Positions 23,866 to 32,663 of a stretch of DNA of 64,000 nt are shown piece by piece. Within the stretch, counting starts at the first letter, position 1, and the number at the start of each line of letters is the position of its first letter. The notes under the pieces were generated by a model. It did not search any database. It worked only from the letters and a program-made list of their open reading frames with translations, and was not told the origin of the DNA. The DNA comes from an uncultured Rikenella sp. (lineage in GTDB: Bacteria; Bacteroidota; Bacteroidia; Bacteroidales; Rikenellaceae), in contig CAJTNK010000002.1 in the NCBI GenBank assembly GCA_910577885.1, forward strand, positions 22,364 through 86,363, given 5' to 3'. The position numbers and the translations under genes were made by a program.

Positions 23866-25989
23866 CTACTTCCCTCCTGCTGCCTTGACCATCCCGCGGT
23901 GGTCGATGGCCGACGCGCCGAAATCGCCGCGAACGGCATATTTCATGGTGTCGGTATTGAAGTCCTCTTCGCTGTTGACCCGCAAGGCTTCGTTCCCCTC
24001 CAAGTAGGCGTAATACAGCGTATCCACGGCGTTCGGATCAGCCGACAGATACCAGGCCTTCGGGTCAGTCAAGCGCGGTTCGACAATGATGTCGAACTCG
24101 TTGGCAAACACGTTGACGTCCGATACCTTGGCCGGAGTCGTCGCCGTTACCAGCTTCTTGGCCGTGGTTTCCAGCTCCGACGGTACGATCAGGTATTTCG
24201 GGAGTACCCGGATCGTCTTCCCGGCCATGTCTTTTTGTTTCGACAACAGCACTTTGGCCGCGGCAAGGCTATCTTCGCTCAATGCGCTGCCGGTTCCGGT
24301 AAGCAAGTTTCCGTGGTCGGCACAGAACATCGCCTTGCCGTCCGACATTCGGGCATTGTCAACGATCAGCCCCCACACCATATCGCCCCGCAAAATCCCC
24401 CAATCCCGAACGAAACTCGACGGAATGACATCGAACGCCGACAGATCGTCATTGATGAACGCTTGCCGGGTGAACATGATACCTTCGGCGTAACTTTCCA
24501 CCCGGATGGTCGATTTGCTTTCTTTCAGGGTGGTGTATTTGATTTCGCCGCCTTCGGGCACCTTCTTCATCCCGTTGGCCCCGCCGACCGTGTACAACCC
24601 TTTTTCCCGGAAATCGGAAACACTGGTCTGACGGGCGATCTTGTCCCAGTATTCCGGTGCGAACTCATACGGTTCACGCAACATCCGATCAATGACCCCT
24701 TCAAACAGCAGCTGAAAATCTCCGGTACTTTGCGACCGTTTGAAGACCCGATCAGCCAAGGCCATCTTGTCCATCCCGCGGGTGTTGATCCCCTGTTCGG
24801 CAAGCAGTTCCTTTCCCAGTTCAACGAGCGTCATCCCGCGATATTCACGGGCACCCGCATCGAGGGAGAATTTGGCCGGGTAGATTCGGTGCAACAGAGC
24901 GTTCTGTACGGCGGTTCGCTTTTTCGTCATGGCATCCAAACCGACACTGGCCTCATGTGCCCCGTTCGGCTTAGGATTCCGCTTCGCGAGCTTTTCAATC
25001 ACAGCCGCCCGGCATTGGTCGATTGTCCTCTTGCTGTGGAACAACTCGATGGCATACGAATCCGGCAACCCGGCGGCACGGGTTGCACGCGTGATGGCCG
25101 ACATCCGACGGCGCGAGCCGCTGCGCGCGCCGTCGTCTTCCTTCTTATCTTCTTCTCTGTCGTTTTCGTCGCCCTCCTCTTCCTCTCTTTCCTCTTCGTC
25201 GTTTTCGACCTCCTCACCTTCGGCACCCGCATCGTGCCCTTCCTCTTCTTCGTTGGCGGGTGCCGGTTGCTCGATGATGGACACGGTGATTTCGTCCCCG
25301 ACTTCACCGTCGGCCAGGGCGCCCCCCTCCACGCCGTCCACGGTGATGATGTCGCCCGCTTTCACCGCCTCGTCGGTAACGACATATTGGGTCGTTTGTC
25401 CGCGTTTTTTTGCTCGTTTACTCATAGTGGTTTGTTGTTTGTTGGAAATAATTTCGACCGCATGCGTCCGCTGACCTCCTCGGATTTCACTTTTGATGTC
25501 GGCTTGCACCGGGGCAAAGGATAGCTCGGTCGGCATCCAGTCGATCGCCCGATAGATGGGATTCTTACCGCCCGGCTGTTCGACGCGCTCGAACTTGAAC
25601 ACGTTGTAACCGACCGAAATATCTTTTACGATCCCGTCCGTGATGTCCTGGAACAGTTCGGCCACCTGCCCCCGCTGTGAGAATTTGATACGGGCGCACA
25701 ATTCCCGCTTCTCGTTGATCCACACTTTCACCGTTCGACCGAGTTGCGCGAACACAGACCAGGTATTATGACAGTCCATCACCGGCAGTCCACGGTTGGC
25801 GCGCTCCATCCGGATCGCCCCGGCCTCGCAAACTAATACCTCGTCGTAATCCTCCTCCCAGCCGAACCGCGGCACGGGGGTTTCGGTGGCAAATACGACG
25901 TCGACTTCCCGCGCCTCCGTATCGAGCGACGCCGGTTGAACGAGTGCCCGGCCATACTGGGTGGATGCTGTTCTTTTCTGCTTAGCCAT
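23866..25989 (-). CDS. Prohead protease - major capsid protein fusion
   Basis: A 707-residue polyprotein. Residues 1-188 are an HK97-type (U35) prohead protease with the likely catalytic H74 in MDCHNTW and S125 in KDISVGYNV. Residues about 189-240 resemble the DUF2190 cement domain encoded next door (YVVTDEAVKAGDI). Residues 245-300 are an extremely acidic, lysine/arginine-ended stretch that may act as scaffold. Residues about 330-707 are the capsid protein (RTAVQNALLHRIYPAKF, then SSFVRDWGILRGDMV). An internal ATG (25425, residue 189) stands behind an A/C-rich leader-like sequence and could start a separate scaffold-capsid product. Fusions of protease and capsid are known in phages; the cement-like insert is unusual. 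Confidence 0.88.
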   Translation of the reverse strand: MAKQKRTASTQYGRALVQPASLDTEAREVDVVFATETPVPRFGWEEDYDEVLVCEAGAIRMERANRGLPVMDCHNTWSVFAQLGRTVKVWINEKRELCARIKFSQRGQVAELFQDITDGIVKDISVGYNVFKFERVEQPGGKNPIYRAIDWMPTELSFAPVQADIKSEIRGGQRTHAVEIISNKQQTTMSKRAKKRGQTTQYVVTDEAVKAGDIITVDGVEGGALADGEVGDEITVSIIEQPAPANEEEEGHDAGAEGEEVENDEEEREEEEGDENDREEDKKEDDGARSGSRRRMSAITRATRAAGLPDSYAIELFHSKRTIDQCRAAVIEKLAKRNPKPNGAHEASVGLDAMTKKRTAVQNALLHRIYPAKFSLDAGAREYRGMTLVELGKELLAEQGINTRGMDKMALADRVFKRSQSTGDFQLLFEGVIDRMLREPYEFAPEYWDKIARQTSVSDFREKGLYTVGGANGMKKVPEGGEIKYTTLKESKSTIRVESYAEGIMFTRQAFINDDLSAFDVIPSSFVRDWGILRGDMVWGLIVDNARMSDGKAMFCADHGNLLTGTGSALSEDSLAAAKVLLSKQKDMAGKTIRVLPKYLIVPSELETTAKKLVTATTPAKVSDVNVFANEFDIIVEPRLTDPKAWYLSADPNAVDTLYYAYLEGNEALRVNSEEDFNTDTMKYAVRGDFGASAIDHRGMVKAAGGK

Positions 25990-27358
25990 TTTGTGGTGGA
26001 TTATCTACAAATACATTCAGACTATCTACGGTAATGTCCATTTCCCGCAGTCGTTGGACATCCTGCTGGTACTCTTTGAAAAACTCGTCCGGTTCGCGCC
26101 CCATTTCGCGGATCACTTCGCTAATCGTGGCCAACCCGGCCTTGATCCGTTTGACTTGCGCGTCCGTCTCTTTGGTCGGGTCCAGCTGCTGTACGCGCGG
26201 GGCCGTCCAATCGGCACGAATAGGTTTCGTAATCTTGCCTGCGATTAGGCAGGCTTTCAAAAACCAGTTCCAAACCGGCGCGCACAACTGCGGTACGATC
26301 ATGTTGTATTGCCAGCTTCGGAAGTTGGCGGTTACATCGATCTTGGCCATCCGACCGGAGGTGAAATTGACCCGGCTGTAGTCCATTGTCAGCATCTCAT
26401 ACGTGATACCGTACGCGGCGGCAATCCCCTGTAATATGCGGCTGGAATAGGGGTCGTAATCGCCGACAGCCGGAGGGTTGGCAAATTCGACCTTTTCGAC
26501 GTCGCTCAGGTGTTCGATGATCCCCGGCTCCAAAGCCTCGTAAGGCTCGGTGTCCGTATCTTCCGACCCCAGCACGAACGCGGCGAAACAAGCGGCGATC
26601 TTCTGTTTGACCAACTGGGCATCTTCGTAATCGCTGAAATCCCCCGTTTTCATGAAAGCGGCCACCCCGAACGGAACGCCCCGGCACTGTCCGGGCCTAA
26701 GAATCTCGAAAGCATGGGCCACGTCCGCTTTCTCCACGAATTGACTTTCGCAGCGGGTGCCGAAAAAGACGCCGTCGCCGGGGTGGTAATCGAAAACCCA
26801 ATACCCAAGCACTTGGCCCTCCCGGTTGTATTGTACGCCCAGGCGCACAATCCCCCGGTCGTTAATCCCGTCCCGTGTATGGTCCAGTTGGTCGCCCTCC
26901 AGGATTTGGAGTTTGATCGGGAGCGGGCAATCTTCATCCGGCATCACCCATCGACGCACGATCAGCACGTCGCCCCCTTCGGCAATGGTTCGCATGGCCA
27001 GTTCCTGCAACCCGTAGAAATTCAATTTGCCGTACCAGTCGCAAGCCGTGCTTTCCGCCCAGTCGTGCCAGATGTCTTTGATGTGGCGTATTTTGTCCAG
27101 ATCACCAATCGGTGCGGGCTGGATACCCTCACCGATGGTGTGGCGGGCAATGACTTCGATGGCGCGTTTGGACCATCCGTTGTTTCGCACCAAGTGCCGC
27201 GACCGGTCCCGCAGCGTTACCAACGCTCCCGAAATCTCGCGATTGGCTCCGGTCGAACCGGCCAGCCGGAACGACTTGCCCCGGCGGCTTTTATCGGCGG
27301 CCTCATACGCGCGTCGCTTGGGCCGACTCCGTTTTATGTCCAACCCAAAGACTTTCAT
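25982..27358 (-). CDS. Phage portal protein (lambda gpB family)
   Basis: A 458-residue portal of the lambda family. It has the N-terminal RDRSRHLVRNNGWSKRAIEV, the central GYWVFDYHPGD and RGVPFGVAAFMKTGDFSDYE, and the C-terminal EMLTMDYSRVNFTSGRMAKI. It forms the dodecameric DNA gateway of the head. The gene overlaps both neighbours by a few bases, which indicates translational coupling from gpW to portal to protease. Confidence 0.93.
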   Translation of the reverse strand: MKVFGLDIKRSRPKRRAYEAADKSRRGKSFRLAGSTGANREISGALVTLRDRSRHLVRNNGWSKRAIEVIARHTIGEGIQPAPIGDLDKIRHIKDIWHDWAESTACDWYGKLNFYGLQELAMRTIAEGGDVLIVRRWVMPDEDCPLPIKLQILEGDQLDHTRDGINDRGIVRLGVQYNREGQVLGYWVFDYHPGDGVFFGTRCESQFVEKADVAHAFEILRPGQCRGVPFGVAAFMKTGDFSDYEDAQLVKQKIAACFAAFVLGSEDTDTEPYEALEPGIIEHLSDVEKVEFANPPAVGDYDPYSSRILQGIAAAYGITYEMLTMDYSRVNFTSGRMAKIDVTANFRSWQYNMIVPQLCAPVWNWFLKACLIAGKITKPIRADWTAPRVQQLDPTKETDAQVKRIKAGLATISEVIREMGREPDEFFKEYQQDVQRLREMDITVDSLNVFVDNPPQNG

Positions 27359-27567
27359 TTTTTCGGGAAATAACCGCGATCGACCACCGCAAGCCGCCGC
27401 CGGTGCGTCGTACGTTCCGGAAACAATTCCGCCTCCATGATTCGCAAGGCTTCCTTCATGTCGGCAATAGAGCGATAGTTAACGGTTTTATCTCCGTACG
27501 TGACGGATTGGACGCCGCTAACTATGGCTCTTTTGAGTGTTTCGTATTGTTCGACAGTGAATGCCAT
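27355..27567 (-). CDS. gpW-like head-tail joining protein
   Basis: A 70-residue protein (MAFTVEQYETLKRAIVSG, then VTYGDKTVNYRSIADMKEAL) with the alpha/beta pattern of lambda gpW. It sits between terminase and portal genes as in lambda and is needed to finish DNA-filled heads. I use the ATG at 27567; the upstream part to 27615 does not resemble the family. Confidence 0.85.
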   Translation of the reverse strand: MAFTVEQYETLKRAIVSGVQSVTYGDKTVNYRSIADMKEALRIMEAELFPERTTHRRRLAVVDRGYFPKK

Positions 27568-27671
27568 TAGCGCATGTTTTGACGCTAATGTAGAGACCTC
27601 GCAAGTATCTAACAATCAACTTGCGAAAACGTGGAAAGAACTTTCCAAGAAACGGGAAAATATGGAAAGTT

Positions 27672-29534
27672 TTATCTATCCCAAAAACTGCTGCGACGTC
27701 GTTTCCGTTCGCCTTTGGGCTTGGCCGATTTGCTCGGTTCTGCCTTGGTGGATAATCCGCCCAGGGCGGCCAGCTTTTCGGGCGACAAACGGTCCAAGCC
27801 GAGAATCGTTGCCGCGGCACGCGCGTATATCCGGCAGTCCAGCGGCTCGTTGCGCTCGTATTTCTTAACCCATACGGTATGGCGATAGCCGCGCACGATT
27901 TTGACGACCTGCTCTTCGGCGGTCAGGCCGCGGAAATAGTGTTCGTCGTACTCCGGGAAATGGCAGTAACCCGGCGGCGGGTTCCCGTCGCTGTCTTTTT
28001 CGAGCCGCAAATCCGAATATAATTCGCCTTTGAGGAGCGACACCCCGATGTTCCAGAGCTTCGTTTTTCCGACACGCTTCCCGGCTTTGGTCACATCGAC
28101 GGACTTGGGCGGCATGACCGCCATTTTCTGCCCGTCCTGTCCCTTGGTCGGAATGACACGAGAACCGGAGAACCGACGGCAAAAAGTATAAACGTGCGTC
28201 GTGTTGTACCCGCTGTCCACGGCCATCAGTTGCATCGGCAGTTCCGCACCGTCCCGACGCTCCCACCGTTCGCCCACCACTTCGGCCAACTCGTCCCACA
28301 CTTTTTTACCTGCCGTGTCGCCATCGATCACGCGGTAGTCGATGGAGTAGGAACGTTTGTCGGCACACCATCCCACAATCTCCAGCTCCAGCCGGTCGCG
28401 CTGGACGTCCACGCCCGCCGTGATGAAACAAACATCGTCCGGAACGCTGTTCGTCCGGTAGCTTTCCCGCCGGTTGTACAAATTCTTGAACGGCGGTGCC
28501 TCGCCCCGCTCTGCCCACGTTTCGCCCAGGGTCGTGTTGACAAACACTTTCAGCCGGGATTGATTGTCTTTCGCCTTGACGAAGTCGGCGGCGATTTCGC
28601 CCCATGACTGCCACCCGAACGGAGAATACAGGGAATTGAGGTGGAACCCGATCGTATCCGGATTGGATTTTTCGGGTTTGCTGGCCACCCACTCGCCGTG
28701 CGCGAACATTTCGACCTTGTGCCGCTCTTCGATCCGCGCGCCGCAATGGACACACTCATAACGGGCCGTTTCCGGACGCCCATCGTCCCACTTCAACTGC
28801 GAGAAAGTCAGCGGCTGCATCCCGCCGCAATACGGACACGGGACATGGTAGTAGTTTTGATCCGTTTCCAGGAACTCGCTTTCGATGACAGACAGCCCGC
28901 TAATGGTCGGAGTGCTGACGATATAGATTTTCTTGTTCGGGAACGTGCGGGTACGGGCGATGGCCAGTTCGATCGGCGACCCTTCGCCATCCAAATCCTG
29001 CGGATACGCATCGACTTCGTCCAGGATCAGGAAACGAATCGGTACGGACCGTAGCCCGGCGGCACTGTTTGCGCCGGCGAACAGCAAAACCCCGCCGTCG
29101 AAACTCTTTTGCATGATGGTGTTGTTGCTGTCCCTACTCTTGTTCACCGCCACGCGGGCTTTTACCTCCGGGCACATTTCGATAAGGGGATCGATACGGC
29201 CTTTGGATAACCGTTTGACCATCTCTTCCGTGGGTTGAACGAACATAGCTGGGGCCGGCGATATGTGCATGACGTAGCCGATGAAATTTGTTCCGCTTTC
29301 GGTTGCCCCGACTTGTGCCCCCTTCATGAAAACCACCTTCTTGTACGGCTCGTGAATGCTCAGACACTCCATGATTCGCCGTAGGTACGGAGTCCGGTCG
29401 GTACGATACCGCCCCGGCTCTGCCGACGACATGGGGGACAGGTATCGGTACCGGTCGGCCCATTCCGCAACCGAGATGCGCGGAACCGGACGTAGTCCCT
29501 GAAAAAATCTGCCTATGCTCGTGTAATCACTCAT
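27672..29534 (-). CDS. Terminase large subunit (GpA family)
   Basis: A 620-residue packaging motor. The ATPase has an adapted Walker A, KGAQVGATES (71-80), and Walker B, FLILDEVDAY (168-177). A zinc finger is likely at CPYC and CVHC (about 235-270). The nuclease domain begins with ITAGVDVQRDRLELEIVGW and includes AVDSGYNTTHVY. The C-terminal tail is basic. It lies next to the Nu1-like small subunit with a 4-bp overlap. GpA-type terminases cut at cos sites or package headful; the end type cannot be told here. Confidence 0.95.
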   Translation of the reverse strand: MSDYTSIGRFFQGLRPVPRISVAEWADRYRYLSPMSSAEPGRYRTDRTPYLRRIMECLSIHEPYKKVVFMKGAQVGATESGTNFIGYVMHISPAPAMFVQPTEEMVKRLSKGRIDPLIEMCPEVKARVAVNKSRDSNNTIMQKSFDGGVLLFAGANSAAGLRSVPIRFLILDEVDAYPQDLDGEGSPIELAIARTRTFPNKKIYIVSTPTISGLSVIESEFLETDQNYYHVPCPYCGGMQPLTFSQLKWDDGRPETARYECVHCGARIEERHKVEMFAHGEWVASKPEKSNPDTIGFHLNSLYSPFGWQSWGEIAADFVKAKDNQSRLKVFVNTTLGETWAERGEAPPFKNLYNRRESYRTNSVPDDVCFITAGVDVQRDRLELEIVGWCADKRSYSIDYRVIDGDTAGKKVWDELAEVVGERWERRDGAELPMQLMAVDSGYNTTHVYTFCRRFSGSRVIPTKGQDGQKMAVMPPKSVDVTKAGKRVGKTKLWNIGVSLLKGELYSDLRLEKDSDGNPPPGYCHFPEYDEHYFRGLTAEEQVVKIVRGYRHTVWVKKYERNEPLDCRIYARAAATILGLDRLSPEKLAALGGLSTKAEPSKSAKPKGERKRRRSSFWDR

Positions 29535-30133
29535 TTCTCCAGTCGTGCGCCGATGTCGGCCAGCTTCTCCAGCTCGTCCGCAATGGCGTTGTAGATGATG
29601 CCATGCGCTTTATTGCGGTTCGCAGCTTCCGCAATCACTTGGTCGATGATCCGATCCGGGATGACCAGCAGGGCGTTTCGTATCTCTTGTGCCGCGGCGA
29701 ATAGTTCGGCATCTATGGTTGCTTTCTCAACAAGCGATCCTTCTTTTTCCGCCAACTCCAGTTCGGCCAAACGCGCCTTGGCGATCTTCTCTTGTAGCTG
29801 AGCGTCTTCATAGGTCAAGGTTATCGCCGGATTTTCGACGTGTTTCTGTTCGGGGGTAATAAAAGCACTGTCGAAAGTTTTGATGTACCCCGCCAAAGTG
29901 AGGCGGATTTTACGGGATGTCGGATGCGCGGCATTCATGGAGCAGTACCACGTTTTGGCCGCCTCGTGCGGGTCGAGATAGTACGGGGATGTCGCAGCGG
30001 TTCCGACACGGGCGGCAACCTGTTCCGGGATATGTCCGCGTTTGATGGCCGCAGCGATGGTCTTTGAACTTATGCCGGTCAGCTCCTCGAAATCCGATAT
30101 TTTAACCCATCCCTTGGGTGCTCTCTTTTTCAT
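29531..30133 (-). CDS. Terminase small subunit (Nu1-like)
   Basis: A 200-residue protein. A winged helix-turn-helix at residues 8-45 (ISDFEELTGISSKTIAAAIKRG) resembles Nu1. A long alpha-helical region (120-160) and a C-terminal segment probably contact the large subunit. It would bind the packaging site, which may lie close by. It is followed by the large subunit with an ATGA-type overlap. A 113-bp gene-free gap upstream (30134-30246) could hold a late promoter or the packaging site, but I see no clear motif. Confidence 0.8.
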   Translation of the reverse strand: MKKRAPKGWVKISDFEELTGISSKTIAAAIKRGHIPEQVAARVGTAATSPYYLDPHEAAKTWYCSMNAAHPTSRKIRLTLAGYIKTFDSAFITPEQKHVENPAITLTYEDAQLQEKIAKARLAELELAEKEGSLVEKATIDAELFAAAQEIRNALLVIPDRIIDQVIAEAANRNKAHGIIYNAIADELEKLADIGARLEK

Positions 30134-30246
30134 CCTCCGAACGCTTTCTGCTTCCTATGATAATTTTTCCCGCTAACTAACCGAAAACCGCGGTGCCGAC
30201 TACCCCCGATGCGGATCGCCGGAAAGAACCTACAAAAATTCGCTGC

Positions 30247-30864
30247 TCAACGATTTTGCGCGGCGATTTTAGCGACCCTATCGGTCAATATCCCGCGCAC
30301 TCGTGCGGTTACTTCGTTCCCCATATACTGTTGAACATCCTGTGCGACCTCTTCGTTTACACCCATCGTGAAAGGCGATGCGGTGAATAGCTCCGTTATC
30401 CGAACCTTGCCTTTGTCGGTCTTTTCGCGCCCCGGGACAAAACCGACACGTTTCACATATCGGCCCCGGCTGAACACTCCCATGTGGCCGTTCGACATCG
30501 TTGCAATGAAAGCATGTCGAATGGCGACGGTCTTTCCTTTGTGGATGGCTACCGAGATAGAAGAACCGGTTTGTTTGGGCTTGAACGCGAATACCGGCAA
30601 ACGACTTTCGTTGATTTTAATACCTCCCCACAATGTAGTACTGTTGGCTTTGGGCGATACAACAGCGACACGGGACAGGTATTTCTGCTTTATGTTGTAC
30701 GCAGCCTTCACACGCTTATTTATCCGCGGAATCGATCGAGACAAGGCACTATTGATACCTTGCGCCGTTGCGCGTAATATTTCGTTCGGGGAAAGACTGT
30801 TGCGAAATTCCCGCTGGATGCGTTCGATCTCGCCCCGCTTTTCTTGGGTAAATTCAATCTTCAT
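30247..30864 (-). CDS. Minor tail protein Z-like (GPZ family)
   Basis: A 205-residue protein with RAVKAAYNIKQKYL-like basic helices near 50, KPKQTGSSISVAIHKGKT in the middle and GFVPGREKTDKGKVRITELF near 150, matching the prophage minor tail protein Z family of lambda-like phages. It is placed upstream of the terminase rather than in the tail module, an unusual location. Stop and start overlap with the following HTH gene. Confidence 0.75.
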   Translation of the reverse strand: MKIEFTQEKRGEIERIQREFRNSLSPNEILRATAQGINSALSRSIPRINKRVKAAYNIKQKYLSRVAVVSPKANSTTLWGGIKINESRLPVFAFKPKQTGSSISVAIHKGKTVAIRHAFIATMSNGHMGVFSRGRYVKRVGFVPGREKTDKGKVRITELFTASPFTMGVNEEVAQDVQQYMGNEVTARVRGILTDRVAKIAAQNR

Positions 30865-31076
30865 CGGTTATCTGCTGTCTTTTCTTGTTCCATGGCCGTC
30901 AGTTGTTGTTCGATCTTGATGTAGGCTTCGACGGCCTTAGGGGTGCGTTTCTTAAGAAATTCAAACCAGCGGCGCGAAACACCGGCTTTGCGGCATAAGC
31001 TGGCAATGGAGATTCCGAGGGCGTTGGCCCGGCGTGTGATCTGTTGCGCCAATTCGTTCGGGGTTGGTTCTGCCAT
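30861..31076 (-). CDS. Small HTH protein
   Basis: A 71-residue protein with a helix-turn-helix (NALGISIASLCRKAGVSRRW) followed by a lysine-rich helix. An alternative ATG at 31103 would overlap the upstream gene by 14 bp. It overlaps the GPZ start by 4 bp. It may regulate the late genes that begin just downstream (inference), since it stands at the border of early and late genes. Confidence 0.7.
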   Translation of the reverse strand: MAEPTPNELAQQITRRANALGISIASLCRKAGVSRRWFEFLKKRTPKAVEAYIKIEQQLTAMEQEKTADNR

Positions 31077-31089
31077 ATTGTACGGGGGA

Positions 31090-31617
31090 TTACTTCGTTC
31101 CATAATTGGCCGCCACATAACGCAGCATAAATCGTTTGACTGTTCGCAACCATTCCCGGCGACTGGAACCCGCGCCGCTCAGATACGAATCTTTTGCATA
31201 TTTGCCGCCTCGTTCGGCGTGTGCCCGATATTCCCGGATTTCACCGGTCAGGCACACACGTAACAGATAGCACCAATCCCATTCAAAGCATAGCGACAGT
31301 TTGTCGGCATAACAAAGCCGCGACGGCGCGACACCGTCTTTGCGGGCATAATACCGGGAATGGTAGCGGGTGAAATCGCCCCATGCCGGCCCGAACAATC
31401 GGGCCATGATCCGCGCGCCGGCCTCAACGTGCGTTTCCCCTTCCGGACCGTCCATATTGGTTTTCCCCCAATATCCCCAGTCATGTACGATGAATGCCAT
31501 CCATAGCCGCGGGTCTGTCGGAAAGCCATAGAGCCGCCACCATGCCGCGGCTACCAACAGGGGGTGAATGAATAGGCAGTGCGCCCCGAACAAGAGACTT
31601 TTGGTACCGATTTTCAT
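31090..31617 (-). CDS. HD-like domain protein
   Basis: A 175-residue protein starting MKIGTKSLLFGAHCLFIHP. It has spaced residues of an HD phosphohydrolase: H13, H18, the pair H45-D46 in IVHDWG, H63, H86 and D105 in CYADKLS. The protein is rich in W and Y. It may hydrolyse nucleotides or phosphoesters, but the family is not proven. Its start overlaps the preceding stop as TAATG. It lies between early and late modules. Confidence 0.65.
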   Translation of the reverse strand: MKIGTKSLLFGAHCLFIHPLLVAAAWWRLYGFPTDPRLWMAFIVHDWGYWGKTNMDGPEGETHVEAGARIMARLFGPAWGDFTRYHSRYYARKDGVAPSRLCYADKLSLCFEWDWCYLLRVCLTGEIREYRAHAERGGKYAKDSYLSGAGSSRREWLRTVKRFMLRYVAANYGTK

Positions 31618-31958
31618 TATTCGTTCAGTTTTTGGACAAATTGATTCAGGCGGGCGCAACCCTCGCAGTTTGGCTGACATCCGCCGTCCTGGAAGTGACA
31701 CATTTGTTTGAAAGCCTCAACCGCCTTGGCCTGGCAATCGTTTACGAGGGCAAGATAGCGTTTTCGCTTGTTACAGACATCCGCAAACCGGCAATCATAC
31801 TTGCCGCTGGTCCAGTCTCGCAAAAGATAAGTGCGACACTCCTTGCAATATTTGTGTATGTGGGGTTTTGTTTTCACTGTTCGGTTTGTTTCGTTTGTTT
31901 CCAGTTCTGCAATCCGTTTTTCCAACTTTCGATCTTCTTTCTTCTTCGTTTCGCTCAA
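31617..31958 (-). CDS. Cysteine-rich phage protein, possibly the C-terminal half of a shifted gene
   Basis: A 113-residue protein starting with TTG. A charged coiled coil (1-25, KKKEDRKLEKRIAELE) precedes two cysteine groups: CKECRTYLL with CRFADVC, and CHFQDGGCQPNCEGC. These probably bind zinc. It overlaps by 164 bp with another same-strand frame (31795-32058) that carries a zinc ribbon. The lack of an ATG and the overlap suggest that the two belong to one protein with a frameshift near 31930-31960. Confidence 0.6.
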   Translation of the reverse strand: MSETKKKEDRKLEKRIAELETNETNRTVKTKPHIHKYCKECRTYLLRDWTSGKYDCRFADVCNKRKRYLALVNDCQAKAVEAFKQMCHFQDGGCQPNCEGCARLNQFVQKLNE

Positions 31959-32058
31959 TACAAGATCGGCAACGCCACTGAGGGTAGGGGAAACTGTAAT
32001 TTGTCGGTTCTAACTTTGCGCCACAGTGGGGGCATTTTGGTCTTCCGAAAAGTCCCAT
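31795..32058 (-). CDS. Zinc-ribbon phage protein, possibly the N-terminal half of a shifted gene
   Basis: The frame starts at an ATG 2 bp after the upstream stop and begins MGLFGRPKCPHCGAKLEP, then QWRCRSC, a CPxC...CxxC zinc ribbon. From about residue 38 the sequence becomes less protein-like, while the overlapping frame continues with a good coiled coil. If unshifted, the protein would have 87 residues. No function is known. Confidence 0.5.
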   Translation of the reverse strand: MGLFGRPKCPHCGAKLEPTNYSFPYPQWRCRSCIERNEEERRSKVGKTDCRTGNKRNKPNSENKTPHTQILQGVSHLSFARLDQRQV

Positions 32059-32060
32059 AG

Positions 32061-32663
32061 TTATTCGATTTTGATTTGCAGGTTTCGGGCCGTTACGTTT
32101 CGGCGGATGACGGTCGCGGCCAGCGGGTTGGTCTCGGCGGCGACGTGCCGGAGTAGCGTCGGGATCCCCCGGAGCCTGTCCGCCGTGTCGAACCGGAAGC
32201 GGGGACATAGCCGGTCGTTGTACTCGGTGATGAGTTCGACCAATGCCAGCGCGATGCTCTTGTACTTTGACACCTCCCTCGGCTCGGATACCCCTTCCAC
32301 AGAGTCGTCGATGATCCGGTAGGCCGCTTCGCAGCGTTCGACATAGGGGCGACCGAGGTTTACTTTTCGCGTGAAGACCCGGTAGGCCGCCTCGCTGACC
32401 TCCGCCGTGAGGGCGTCCATGCGGTTCATGGCCTGTTTGGCGGCGTGGCGCAACATCCCGGCCTCCCGGAGCGCGCGGGTCAGGTCGCCCGTTGCGATGA
32501 GTAGGCATTGCACAAAGAGCAACATGTCGACTGCATAGTATGCCTGCTGCTGTTCGTCTACAGTTGGCGGCGATGGCTTCCGGTTCATTTGCTGCTGCCG
32601 AAGCAGCTGCAACCGTCCGTAATGCGTAAAGCGGGCGTGGGTTATCATTTGGTTTTTCATCAT
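32061..32663 (-). CDS. Hypothetical phage protein, 200 aa
   Basis: A helix-rich protein (Q-rich N-terminus, then DMLLFVQCLLIATGDLTRAL and VSEAAYRVFTRKVNLGR). It is coupled to the radical SAM gene by an ATGATG overlap at 32663. It lies in the early region between the modification genes and the zinc-ribbon gene. The family is not recognised. Confidence 0.65.
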   Translation of the reverse strand: MMKNQMITHARFTHYGRLQLLRQQQMNRKPSPPTVDEQQQAYYAVDMLLFVQCLLIATGDLTRALREAGMLRHAAKQAMNRMDALTAEVSEAAYRVFTRKVNLGRPYVERCEAAYRIIDDSVEGVSEPREVSKYKSIALALVELITEYNDRLCPRFRFDTADRLRGIPTLLRHVAAETNPLAATVIRRNVTARNLQIKIE

